A DNA stretch of 64,000 bases from Nitratiruptor sp. (GTDB lineage: Bacteria; Campylobacterota; Campylobacteria; Campylobacterales; Nitratiruptoraceae), in assembly GCA_009659925.1 (NCBI GenBank), contig PUXW01000013.1, forward strand, positions 62,001 to 126,000. The letters are read 5' to 3'. The notes under the pieces are model-generated. The model saw only the letters and a program-made list of their open reading frames with translations. It searched no databases and was not told where the DNA came from. Positions 51,101 through 58,746 of this stretch are shown here, piece after piece; the stretch's first letter is position 1, and each line of letters opens with the position of its first letter. Both the position numbers and the translations under genes were made by a program.

Positions 51101-51241
51101 GTTGTAGATGAGGGCTCTGGCGGTCTGGGTTCCGTAGTCATTTTCGATGAAGGTGGCCACGCCGATGCTCAAGGCGAAGAGGAGCATCAGGACGAGGGCA
51201 CTTTTGATGGAGAAGAACCATTTGGTAACCTTTTTGACCAT
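48149..51241 (-). CDS. ccsBA: Fused ResB-CcsA cytochrome c biogenesis protein CcsBA
   Basis: A 1030-residue fusion of System II cytochrome c synthetase. The N-terminal ResB/CcsB half has membrane helices around 10-100 and a large periplasmic domain. The C-terminal CcsA half has multiple helices with the WGRYWGWDPKETWA heme-handling WWD motif and conserved His residues (e.g. VEHMRLVPG). It exports heme and attaches it to apocytochrome c CxxCH motifs. The fused form is typical of Campylobacterota. It lies after polA with an 88-base gap. Confidence 0.94.
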   Translation of the reverse strand: MVKKVTKWFFSIKSALVLMLLFALSIGVATFIENDYGTQTARALIYNARWFEVLLLLLSLNLAYNIVKFRLFRREKFFTGLFHAAFLLIVIGAALTRYVGYEGLMHIREGGRSSTIVSDRTYLQLEAQKGKRFYRYEEPIYLTRLGSNSWSRTIDFDGERIEVELEAYLPSVTRQILPDPQGKGILELVLSHGGGRIERILEEGDSINLGGVAIGFEDPKAGIQITKQGGQLLLRAPMGVERLTMGTMERRSYRPESSIPLESGHLYTFANGLNLVLKSYHPRAKVHFQPHPMAKKSPNPDLLILRLKRGQEEQMVHLFGKSGQVGQPVSVELGDLRLYLAYGAKEIRLPFALELKDFQLERYPGSMSPSSYASEVRVIDGNRSFDYRIYMNHVLDYKGYRFFQSSYDPDEKGTILSVNHDPGTLITYIGYFLLALGMVLHFFMPQSRFQKLLRLTKKVQEQRKALAGTLALLLPLLVHGGEDLDLAAKISKEHADRFGSVLLVQDHDGRIEPLDTLSRQVLAKLARKEELYNLDANQILLGMLVFPTTFQEIPLIHVHHPALKELIGLPQDQKLASYNQFFDENGSYKLAQLVDKALRKRPAQRNQLDKELIKVNERVNVSYLVYSGSLLRIIPDPHDKGGRWLSPIDAIQHFPPKERELIRLIMASYFTSVEHGVQKGDWSKANKSLDVIRDYQKYYGSALIPSKRRIEAELLYNKLDIFNRLVPYYTIIGGILLLLILIHLIHPRFQIKWAVNIGVFLIFLGFLAHTFAMGLRWYVAGHAPWSNGYESMVYIAWASVLAGFFFVRRAPIAFAATSLLGGLILFVAHLNWMDPQITNLVPVLKSYWLMIHVSVITASYGFLGLSALLAFIVLLLFIFLTPKNRPFLELTFKELTYINEMSLIIGLVLVTIGNFLGGVWANESWGRYWGWDPKETWAAVTILVYAVVEHMRLVPGLNKLFIYNVAALLAYASVIMTYFGVNFYLSGMHSYASGDPVPIPTWVYWAIGILFLLIALAYYKKRKLGVEIRI

Positions 51242-51255
51242 AGAGCCCCTTTAGT

Positions 51256-51267
51256 GTGAAAGTTCAC
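51256..51267. promoter_or_regulatory. Inverted repeat GTGAA-AG-TTCAC in the ccsBA leader
   Basis: A perfect 5+2+5 inverted repeat 15-26 bases upstream of the ccsBA ATG, just downstream of the possible -10. Its position fits an operator or a small RNA hairpin. Similar to, but spaced differently from, CRP/FNR-type half-sites (TGTGA-N4-TCAC here). Confidence 0.4.
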
Positions 51268-51276
51268 TATCGGCTT

Positions 51277-51282
51277 ATATTA
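51277..51282 (-). promoter_or_regulatory. Possible -10 box of ccsBA
   Basis: TAATAT on the minus strand, 36 nt before the ccsBA ATG, in the A/T-rich gap 51242-51329. Other A/T-rich hexamers nearby are also possible. Confidence 0.35.
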
Positions 51283-51329
51283 ATCAAAACTCATTGGACT
51301 CACAAAAAAAATTGAAGATAGTTGAAAAC

Positions 51330-53960
51330 TTAATATTTTTCTAAGTCCCCCCACCGCTCTCCAATGGCTAGGGAGCAGCGGATAGGAACCCCCAGGGGGT
51401 AGACCTCCTCCATGATCTGGCGAAAGCGCTCTCCCCGCTCCCTGGCCCGCTCTCGAGGGAGTTCGAAGATAAGCTCGTCATGGATTTGCAAAAGCATCCG
51501 CTCCCCGGGTTCAAGCTGGTCATGGATCCGATTCATCGCCAGCTTGATCAAATCGGCGGTACTCCCCTGGAAGAGGGTATTGGTCGCCTCCCGAATCAAG
51601 GCGGCCAGTTTGGCCCCGGTGGCATTGGCAAAGTCGAAGTAGCGCCTGCGTCCAAGGAGGGTCTCTACATAACCCAGCTCCATTGCCCGCCGTTGAAGCT
51701 CCTGGAGGTAGCTTTGAACCTGGGGGAAGGAGGCAAAGTAGTCCTGGATGATGCCCTTGGCCTCCTTGGTGGAGATCCCCAATGTCTGGGCCAACCGTCG
51801 GGCCCCCATCCCGTAGATGAGGCCGAAATTGATGGTCTTGGCGATGGCCCGCTTTTGCTGGGCCTCCTCGGGTCCGAAGAGATGGATAGCCGTTTCCAGA
51901 TGGATGTCGCGCCCCTTGCGGAAGGCCTCCAAGAGAATGGGATCCTGGCTGAAGTGGGCTAGAAGGCGCAATTCGATCTGGGAGTAGTCGATGGCTACAA
52001 GCCGTGAGTTGGCAGGGGCGATGAAACCAGAGCGAATCCCCAGTGGATCGTCGATGGGGATGTTTTGCAGATTGGGTTGGCGGCTGGCGAGGCGACCGGT
52101 GGCCGTTCCCGTCTGGACGAAGTGGGTATGGATACGCTGGTTGGGATCCTTGCGGGCAAGGGCGATGAGGGGGTCGATGTAGGTGCTCTTGAGCTTGAAG
52201 AGGGAGCGATAACGCAAGAGGGGTTCGATGATGGGGTGGGCCCCCTGGAGCCCCTTCAAGGTAGCCTCATCGGTGCTATAGCCCGTTTTGGTCCGTTTCC
52301 CGGGGGGTAATCCCAGTTGGTGGAAGAGGAGGTGGGCCAGCTGTTTGGGGGAGTTGGGATTGATGGGCCCCTGGGCGAGTCGGGTGATCTCCTCTTCGAG
52401 GCTAGTGAGTTCCCGGGTGATACCCTCTTGAAGCTCACGGAAGTAGTCCAGATCGATCTTGATCCCCGCCCGCTCCATGGCCATGAGGGTTTTGATGAGG
52501 GGAAATTCCACCTCCTCGGCCTCCTGGAGGAGATGGTCGGCCCCTTGAAGGTGGAGAAGTTCCAGAAGGCGTCGGTACAAAAGGAGGGTGGCAAGGGCAT
52601 CGGCTCCGGCGTAGCGGGCGGCCCTTGGGACTGGGACTTGGGCGAAACTGGCCTCCTTACCCACGAGCTCTTTGTAGCTCGTCATCTCATAGCCCAGGTG
52701 GCGGGCTACTAGATGTTCGAGGCCGTGGTTGCCCTCGGGATCTACCAGCCAACCGAGGATCATCGTATCGGCGAAGGTGGAGGGCTCAAGGACCCCAAGC
52801 CGGGAGAGAACGGCCAGATCGAACTTGAGGTTGTGGCCGAGGATGAGGGCCCGTTGGAAGAGTTTGCCGATCCAGGAGAGCCCCCTCTCGAGGGGAAGTT
52901 GCTGGGGAGCCCCGAGGTAGCGGTGGCCGATGGGGACATAGTAGGCTCGCCCTGGCTCCCAGGCGAAGCTGAAACCGACGAGATTGGCCTTGGCCACATC
53001 GAGACTATCGGTTTCGATATCGAAGGCTACCACTCCTTGGGAGGGGATTTGGTGGAGAAGGGAGTCTAGAAGTTCTGGATCGGTGACGATCTCCAGCTCA
53101 AACTCCAGGACCCGAGGCTTTTGGAGTCCGACCCGTTTGACGAAGCTGCGCATCCCAAGCTCCACCAGCTCCGTGGCGATCTTGGCAAAGGGATTGGAGG
53201 GCACCTTCAAAGCCTCCAGATCGCACCCTCCCAAGGGAGGAGTGCGCAACTCCACCAACTGGTAGCTCAACCAGGCCTCCTCACGCCCAGCCTCCAGGAG
53301 TTTCGCCAGTCGCTTGGGCTCTACTCGGTCCAAGTGGGCGTAGATCCCTTCCAAGGAGCCAAAGCGCTCCAAGAGGTGGCAGGCACTTTTAGGCCCAATT
53401 CCTCGGACCCCCGGAACATTGTCGCTGCGATCCCCTACCAAGGCGAGATAGTCCCGCACCTGGCTCGGGGCCACCCCAAGACGTCTGCGCACCTCCTCTT
53501 CGTCGATCTGCCTCTTGGCCACCGGATCGAAGATCTCCACCCCTGATCCAACCAGCTGGAAGAGATCCTTGTCGTAACTGACGATCCTCACCCTCTCTCC
53601 CAACTCCCGGGCACACTTGGCGTAGGAGGCAATCACATCATCAGCCTCGAATCCTTGGACCTGCTTGGTGGCAAAGCCCATCTCCTCGATCCATCCAATG
53701 GCCCGCTGGATCTGTGTGAGCAGCTCCTCGGGAGGCTCAGGACGCTGGGCCTTGTAGGCGGGATAGAGCTCCTTGCGCCAAGAGCTGGGGCTATCGAGGG
53801 CGAAAAGGAGATAATCGCTTCGCTGCTGCCTCACAAGGGCCCGAAGGCTGTTGAGAAAGCCTGTGAGCATTCCCGTTGGAAAGCCATTGGGCCCATGGAG
53901 CTTGGGTAGGGCGTGGTAGGCCCTAAAAAAGAGGCCGAAGGTGTCAACGAGGGTGACCAT
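51330..53960 (-). CDS. polA: DNA polymerase I
   Basis: An 876-residue three-domain Pol I. The 5'-3' exonuclease domain (1-~290) has VDTFGLFFRAYHALP, GFEADDVIASYA, and SYDKDLFQLV. The 3'-5' exonuclease domain keeps catalytic residues: FDIETDSLD, GHNLKFDLAVL and RYAGADA. The polymerase domain has RLASRQPNLQNIP, DYSQIELRLLAH, KTINFGLIYGMG and QIHDELIFELP. All three activities look intact, so it can replace RNA primers and fill repair gaps. The ATG is preceded by AAAGGAT. uvrA and other repair genes are nearby. Confidence 0.96.
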   Translation of the reverse strand: MVTLVDTFGLFFRAYHALPKLHGPNGFPTGMLTGFLNSLRALVRQQRSDYLLFALDSPSSWRKELYPAYKAQRPEPPEELLTQIQRAIGWIEEMGFATKQVQGFEADDVIASYAKCARELGERVRIVSYDKDLFQLVGSGVEIFDPVAKRQIDEEEVRRRLGVAPSQVRDYLALVGDRSDNVPGVRGIGPKSACHLLERFGSLEGIYAHLDRVEPKRLAKLLEAGREEAWLSYQLVELRTPPLGGCDLEALKVPSNPFAKIATELVELGMRSFVKRVGLQKPRVLEFELEIVTDPELLDSLLHQIPSQGVVAFDIETDSLDVAKANLVGFSFAWEPGRAYYVPIGHRYLGAPQQLPLERGLSWIGKLFQRALILGHNLKFDLAVLSRLGVLEPSTFADTMILGWLVDPEGNHGLEHLVARHLGYEMTSYKELVGKEASFAQVPVPRAARYAGADALATLLLYRRLLELLHLQGADHLLQEAEEVEFPLIKTLMAMERAGIKIDLDYFRELQEGITRELTSLEEEITRLAQGPINPNSPKQLAHLLFHQLGLPPGKRTKTGYSTDEATLKGLQGAHPIIEPLLRYRSLFKLKSTYIDPLIALARKDPNQRIHTHFVQTGTATGRLASRQPNLQNIPIDDPLGIRSGFIAPANSRLVAIDYSQIELRLLAHFSQDPILLEAFRKGRDIHLETAIHLFGPEEAQQKRAIAKTINFGLIYGMGARRLAQTLGISTKEAKGIIQDYFASFPQVQSYLQELQRRAMELGYVETLLGRRRYFDFANATGAKLAALIREATNTLFQGSTADLIKLAMNRIHDQLEPGERMLLQIHDELIFELPRERARERGERFRQIMEEVYPLGVPIRCSLAIGERWGDLEKY

Positions 53961-53973
53961 GACAATCCTTTGC

Positions 53974-53979
53974 TATAAT
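53974..53979 (+). promoter_or_regulatory. Extended -10 promoter of the four-cysteine protein gene
   Basis: TATAAT in a TTTGCTATAAT context (extended -10), 22 nt before the ATG at 54001. It overlaps the leader region of divergent polA. Confidence 0.6.
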
Positions 53980-54000
53980 GGGGGCAAAAAGGAGCTCTGG

Positions 54001-54318
54001 ATGCCCTTTCGACTCCTCTTGCTCCCACTCATTCTTTTGGCTTTCGACCGCAAGGCCCACCTGGAACAGATCCAGCGGACCATCGCCATCTACGAAGAGC
54101 GCCTCGCCTGCTTGCAAAAGCATGAGGCCATGGAGTGTATCCAGCGCCACCCCCTCGATCCCCAAGGGGATGGGATAGCCCGGCTCTTCGCCTCCAGTTT
54201 TCCCAAGGCCTACTATCGGGCCAAGCTGGAGCGGGATTTGCAACTGCTCCACCAAGAGCTCCTTTGCTACGGACGGGCCAGCTCCATCGAAGAGGCCCGC
54301 CGCTGTCTAAAGCCCTAG
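54001..54318 (+). CDS. Small secreted protein with four cysteines, unknown
   Basis: A 105-residue protein with a short signal-like N-terminus (MPFRLLLLPLILLAF) and a mature part predicted to be helical. Four cysteines occur as two spaced pairs, Cys37-x8-Cys46 and Cys89-x12-Cys102, suggesting disulfides in the periplasm. I do not recognise a family. It has its own extended -10 promoter and AAAAAGGAG, both strong. Its 3' end overlaps uvrA by 12 nt on the opposite strand. Confidence 0.65.
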   Translation: MPFRLLLLPLILLAFDRKAHLEQIQRTIAIYEERLACLQKHEAMECIQRHPLDPQGDGIARLFASSFPKAYYRAKLERDLQLLHQELLCYGRASSIEEARRCLKP

Positions 54319-57111
54319 CTCCTGGGCCAAAAAGGCGCCGGTGTAGCTTCCACTCTCCTTATGGCCCTTGGCCAACTCCATCGGACTTCCTGTGGCTACA
54401 ATCCTTCCCCCTCCACTGCCCCCTTCAGGTCCCATGTCGATGATATAGTCGGCATTTTTGATAACGTCGAGGTTGTGTTCGATCACAATGACACTGTTTC
54501 CCTTGTCCACGAGACTCTGGAGCACAGCCACCAACCGATCGATGTCAGCGAAGTGGAGCCCCGTAGTGGGCTCATCGAGAATGTAGAGGGTCCTTCCTCG
54601 TCCCCCGCGTCCCAGCTCCTTGGCCAGCTTGACCCGTTGGGCCTCGCCACCGCTGAGGGTCAAGGCACTTTGCCCAAGGGTAATGTAACCCAGGCCCACT
54701 TGCTGGAGGGTGGCCAACTTCTTCTGGATCCGGGGAATCGCCTCGAAGAAGAGGGCGGCCTCGTCCACACTCATTTCCAAGACATCGGCGATACTCTTCC
54801 CCTTGTAGGTGACCTCCAAGGTCTGCTGGTTGTAGCGCTTCCCGCCACAAAGCTCACAGGGAATGTGGATATCTGGGAGAAAGTGCATCTCCACCTTGAT
54901 CATCCCCTCCCCCTTGCACCGCTCGCACCGCCCGCCAGGGATGTTGAAGCTAAAACGCCCAGGACCGTAACCGCGCACTTTGGCCTCCTTGGTCGTGGCA
55001 AAGAGGGCTCGGATCTCATCCATGAGCCCGGTGTAGGTGGCCGGATTGGAGCGGGGGGTGCGGCCAATGGGGCTCTGGTCCAGATGGATCACCCGATCCA
55101 ACATCTCCAACCCCTTGACCTCCACCCCCTGGGGTCTTGGCTCTTTTCGGGCCCGATTGAGTCGCTCCCTCGCAAGGGGGAGGAGGGTTTGGAGGATGAG
55201 GGAGCTCTTGCCACTTCCGCTCACCCCCGTGACGGCCACCAGGTTGGCTAGAGGGATGGAGACCTGCAGATCGTGGATGTTGTTGATGTTCACATGCTCC
55301 AGGGTGATCCACTCCTTTTGGGGGCGCCCCTTGAAATGGTGGATGGGACGCTCCCGACGCAAATAGGCGGCTGTGAGGCTCTGGCTCTCCAGCAGCTCCT
55401 GGTAGCTCCCGGCAAAGACCACCTCCCCGCCGTAGCGGCCAGCCCCCGGTCCAATATCGACGATAAAATCGGCGGCTTCGATGGTCTTGCGGTCGTGCTC
55501 CACGACGATGACGCTATTCCCCCGCTGTTGGAGGTTCTTGAGGGTTCGAATGAGCCTGAGGGTATCCCGCTCGTGGAGTCCGATACTTGGCTCGTCCAGC
55601 ACATAGAGTACCCCGGTCAAACCACTGCCAATTTGGCTTGCAATCCGAATCCGCTGGGCCTCGCCGCCACTGATGGTGCGGGCATCCCGCCCCAAACTCA
55701 AATAGCCAAGCCCTACATCGACCAAGAAGAAGAGGCGCTCTCGAAGCTCTTTGAGGATGGGCCGGGCGATGGTCTGCTGGGTTGGGGAGAGGTAGGCGAA
55801 AAGTTCCTCATCGCTAAAGAGGGCGTAGCTCTCCTGGATGGGCATATCCAAAATCTCCCCGATCCCCAAGCCGGCCACCTTGACCGCCAGGGATTGGGCC
55901 TTGAGCCGGTGCCCCCCACACTCAGGACACCGCTCTTCCCGCATATACTCCCCAAGCTCTCGCTCCTCCTTGAGCATTTCGTAGGCGATGGCCACCAGAC
56001 CGGGCCAAGGACGCCGGATCCGACGGCCCTTCCAGGTGATTTCCACCTCCTGGCCACTTCCATAAAGTAGGGCTTTGCGCTCCCGCTCCCCAAGGGCTTG
56101 GTAGGGCACTTCCGTATCGATCCCCGCCGCCTTGGCAAAGCCACGCAAAAGGGTGGCATAGTAGCTGCCCCGGTGGAAGAGGCCAATGGCCCCCTGGTCC
56201 AAACTCTTGGTCCCATCGATGATCCGCTCTAGATCGAGGGTGTAGCGCACCCCCAAACCGTCACATGCCGGACAGGCTCCTTTGGGAGAGTTGAAGGAGA
56301 AACTCAAGGGCTCCAAGGGCTCGAAACTCACCTTACAATCGAAACAGGCCAGATGTTGGCTGAAGTGGTGGTGGGAGGGGATGCCAAGCTCCTTGGCGTT
56401 GAGGATCTCTACCTCCACCTCTCCAGACCCAAGCTCCAGGGCCCGTTCCACATCGGCTACGATCCGCTCCCGGTGCTCCTCCTTGAAGATGAGGCGGTCC
56501 ACCACCACTTTGATGGTGTGCTTCTTGTGTTTGGCCAGCTCGATCTCTTCATCGAGGCGCACCATGATTCCATCGATCATCGCCCGCACGAACCCCTCCC
56601 GGCGCAGCCGCTCCAGCAGCTCCCGGAACTCCCCCTTCTTCTCCCGAACGAGGGGGACCATGAGGAGGATCTTGGCCCCTTTGGGTAGGGCGAGGATCTG
56701 GGCGATGATATCTTCAGGCCCCATGGAGGAGATAGGTTTGCCACACTTGTGGCAGTGTTGCCGCCCTATTCGAGCAAAGAGGAGGCGCAGGTAGTCATAG
56801 ATCTCCGTGACCGTTCCCACGGTGGAGCGGGGATTCTTGCTGGTACTTTTCTGGTCGATGGCCACGGCCGGAGTGAGCCCTTCGATCTTGTCGACATCGG
56901 GTTTATCCAAGCGCTCCAAGAATTGGCGGGCGTAGCTGGAGAGGCTCTCGATATAGCGCCGCTGTCCCTCGGCGTAGAGGGTATCGAAGGCGAGGGTACT
57001 CTTGCCGCTGCCAGAAAGGCCGGTGAAGACGACCAGCTTGTTCTTTGGAATCTGCAAGGAGATATTCTTGAGGTTGTGTTCCCGCGCTCCAGTGATCTTG
57101 ATCCACTCCAT
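54307..57111 (-). CDS. uvrA: Excinuclease ABC subunit A
   Basis: A 934-residue UvrA with two ABC ATPase modules: Walker A GLSGSGKSTLAFD and GVSGSGKSSLI, signature motifs SGGEAQRIRIA and SGGEAQRVKLA. Zinc modules include CFDCKVSFEPL..CPACDG and CERCKGEGM..CELCGG. UvrA scans DNA for bulky lesions with UvrB. The ATG at 57111 lies 6 nt after AGAGG; the ATG two codons earlier touches the Shine-Dalgarno. It follows tauE by 9 nt. Confidence 0.97.
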   Translation of the reverse strand: MEWIKITGAREHNLKNISLQIPKNKLVVFTGLSGSGKSTLAFDTLYAEGQRRYIESLSSYARQFLERLDKPDVDKIEGLTPAVAIDQKSTSKNPRSTVGTVTEIYDYLRLLFARIGRQHCHKCGKPISSMGPEDIIAQILALPKGAKILLMVPLVREKKGEFRELLERLRREGFVRAMIDGIMVRLDEEIELAKHKKHTIKVVVDRLIFKEEHRERIVADVERALELGSGEVEVEILNAKELGIPSHHHFSQHLACFDCKVSFEPLEPLSFSFNSPKGACPACDGLGVRYTLDLERIIDGTKSLDQGAIGLFHRGSYYATLLRGFAKAAGIDTEVPYQALGERERKALLYGSGQEVEITWKGRRIRRPWPGLVAIAYEMLKEERELGEYMREERCPECGGHRLKAQSLAVKVAGLGIGEILDMPIQESYALFSDEELFAYLSPTQQTIARPILKELRERLFFLVDVGLGYLSLGRDARTISGGEAQRIRIASQIGSGLTGVLYVLDEPSIGLHERDTLRLIRTLKNLQQRGNSVIVVEHDRKTIEAADFIVDIGPGAGRYGGEVVFAGSYQELLESQSLTAAYLRRERPIHHFKGRPQKEWITLEHVNINNIHDLQVSIPLANLVAVTGVSGSGKSSLILQTLLPLARERLNRARKEPRPQGVEVKGLEMLDRVIHLDQSPIGRTPRSNPATYTGLMDEIRALFATTKEAKVRGYGPGRFSFNIPGGRCERCKGEGMIKVEMHFLPDIHIPCELCGGKRYNQQTLEVTYKGKSIADVLEMSVDEAALFFEAIPRIQKKLATLQQVGLGYITLGQSALTLSGGEAQRVKLAKELGRGGRGRTLYILDEPTTGLHFADIDRLVAVLQSLVDKGNSVIVIEHNLDVIKNADYIIDMGPEGGSGGGRIVATGSPMELAKGHKESGSYTGAFLAQELGL

Positions 57112-57120
57112 TCCCATCCT

Positions 57121-57852
57121 CTAGAAGAAGATCTTGCGTACACTCAAAAGGAGGATGATCCCATACATGACCACCAAAGCCCGTTTAAAACGGGCCTTGT
57201 CGATGCGATGGGCCAGTTGAATCCCGAAGTAGACCCCCACCAGGGAGCTTATTCCGACGATGAGTCCTGCGAAGTAGTCGATATGGCCAAAGAGGGAGAG
57301 GCTCACGAAACCGCTGATGGAGGAGAAGATGACGAAGAAGAGCCCCATGGCCGCCGCTTTCTTCACATTGACATGGAAGATCCCTACGAGGATAGGGGTG
57401 ATGAGGATGGACCCCCCGACCCCCACACTGATGGCGATGAGTCCGATGAAGATCCCAAGGAGGAAGAGAAAAGCGGGAGGGAGTTGGCGCTCCTGACCCT
57501 CCTCGTCGACCCGTTTGGCGAAGAAGCGGACAAAGGCGAGGGTCACAATGGCGAGGAAGAGGTATTCTAAGACCCTCTCAGGGACGATCTCCAGGAAGTA
57601 ACCGCTCAAAAGAGCCCCGACGGCCCCGCCAATTCCCAGAGCCAACCCCTCTTTGACCTTAAAGATCGCCTGTTTGAGGTTCAAAAAGGAGCCAAAGAGG
57701 GAGGAAAAAACCATCTGGGTCACGCTGATCCCCACGGCATCCTTGATCCCATATCCTAGATAGAGGAGGATTGGGACGAGGATGGTCCCCCCTCCAATTC
57801 CGAAAAAGCCCGAGAGAAAACCGACCACCACTCCAACGAGGGCTAACTCCAT
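57121..57852 (-). CDS. TauE/SafE family (TSUP) membrane transporter
   Basis: A 243-residue protein with 7-8 membrane helices and the internal duplication of the TSUP family. The GFLSGFFGIGGGTILVPILL motif near the N-terminus recurs as GLIAISVGVGGSILITPILV in the second half. TSUP members export sulfite, sulfoacetate or other organosulfur anions; the substrate here is unknown. It heads a two-gene operon with uvrA and has a TATAAT 22 nt upstream of its ATG. Confidence 0.87.
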   Translation of the reverse strand: MELALVGVVVGFLSGFFGIGGGTILVPILLYLGYGIKDAVGISVTQMVFSSLFGSFLNLKQAIFKVKEGLALGIGGAVGALLSGYFLEIVPERVLEYLFLAIVTLAFVRFFAKRVDEEGQERQLPPAFLFLLGIFIGLIAISVGVGGSILITPILVGIFHVNVKKAAAMGLFFVIFSSISGFVSLSLFGHIDYFAGLIVGISSLVGVYFGIQLAHRIDKARFKRALVVMYGIILLLSVRKIFF

Positions 57853-57873
57853 CGCTCCCCTTTTTTAGGGGCG

Positions 57874-57879
57874 ATTATA
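57874..57879 (-). promoter_or_regulatory. -10 box of tauE-uvrA
   Basis: TATAAT on the minus strand, 22 nt before the tauE ATG, in the 96-base gap 57853-57948 which also holds the divergent FliO-like promoter. Confidence 0.6.
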
Positions 57880-57916
57880 CAAAAAATGAATTACTCTTTT
57901 CTAAGAAAAAAGTGAC

Positions 57917-57922
57917 TATAAT
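57917..57922 (+). promoter_or_regulatory. -10 box of the FliO-like gene
   Basis: TATAAT on plus, 27 nt before the TTG start at 57949, preceded by an A-rich stretch. Confidence 0.6.
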
Positions 57923-57948
57923 GAGAAAAATCGGAGACAGGAGCGAGC

Positions 57949-58746
57949 TTGCGCCATCTGATCCTTTCGATCCTTCTTTTTACCCAACTGCTAGCGACGA
58001 TGATCCTCAACCTCAACGTCCACGAGAGTTCCGATAAGGTGGATTTGACCCTCAACTTCGACGTTCCCTACACGGGAGCCCTCATCAAGAAGCGCTCCAA
58101 GGACCGGATCGATCTCCTCTTGAAGAAGGTGACCATTCTCGCCCCATGGCAGAAGAAACTCTCCTCCCCCCTCGTCTACCAGATCGAGGCCAAGCCCGTC
58201 GACCAGGGGACCCTGATCTCCTTTTACACCACCACCGATCCCAAGCTCTTTGCCGCCCGCTCCAAGGATGGCTACAGCCTCAAGATCGAGTTGCGCTCGG
58301 CAACACCGACCACCGCCAAGGAGCCCCAATCCAAGGAAGAGGAGGGATGGGGGGATATGCTAGCCATTGGGACTGGACTTCTCGGGATCCTCCTGGGTGG
58401 TTGGCTCCTCCTTGCCCTCGTGAAGCGCCCCAAGATCAAGGAGAGCAAGCGGATTATCATCGAATCCCCCAGAAATCAGGAATTTCGCATCATCTTTGAA
58501 AAGCCCCTGGACGAGCAGAACAAGATCGCCCTCATCGCCCACAAGGGGGTGAACTACCTGGTCATCATCGGCTCCACCAATGTTTTGTTGGGCAAATACA
58601 AGGAAGGGGAGATCGAAACCCACGAAGACTTTGAGCGGGCCATCGAGAGCCAGGATATCGCCAAGGCGATGGAGCCTCGCCGAGGAGACGAAGAGATCCT
58701 CACCACCATTGAGGAGTACAAACGGCGGGCCAGCGGTAACCTCTAG
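57949..58746 (+). CDS. FliO-like membrane protein with extended extracytoplasmic domain
   Basis: A 265-residue protein: a signal/anchor-like N-terminus (MRHLILSILLFTQLLATMI), a beta-rich extracytoplasmic segment resembling an AMIN-type fold (~20-115), one membrane helix (~137-158, TGLLGILLGGWLLLALV), and a cytoplasmic part with NKIALIAHKGVNYLVIIGSTNVLLG. The last part resembles FliO of the flagellar export gate, and Campylobacterota FliO is known to have a long periplasmic extension. The assignment is tentative. The start is TTG with AGGAG upstream. No other flagellar gene is here. It overlaps dusB by 4 nt on the opposite strand. Confidence 0.5.
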   Translation: MRHLILSILLFTQLLATMILNLNVHESSDKVDLTLNFDVPYTGALIKKRSKDRIDLLLKKVTILAPWQKKLSSPLVYQIEAKPVDQGTLISFYTTTDPKLFAARSKDGYSLKIELRSATPTTAKEPQSKEEEGWGDMLAIGTGLLGILLGGWLLLALVKRPKIKESKRIIIESPRNQEFRIIFEKPLDEQNKIALIAHKGVNYLVIIGSTNVLLGKYKEGEIETHEDFERAIESQDIAKAMEPRRGDEEILTTIEEYKRRASGNL

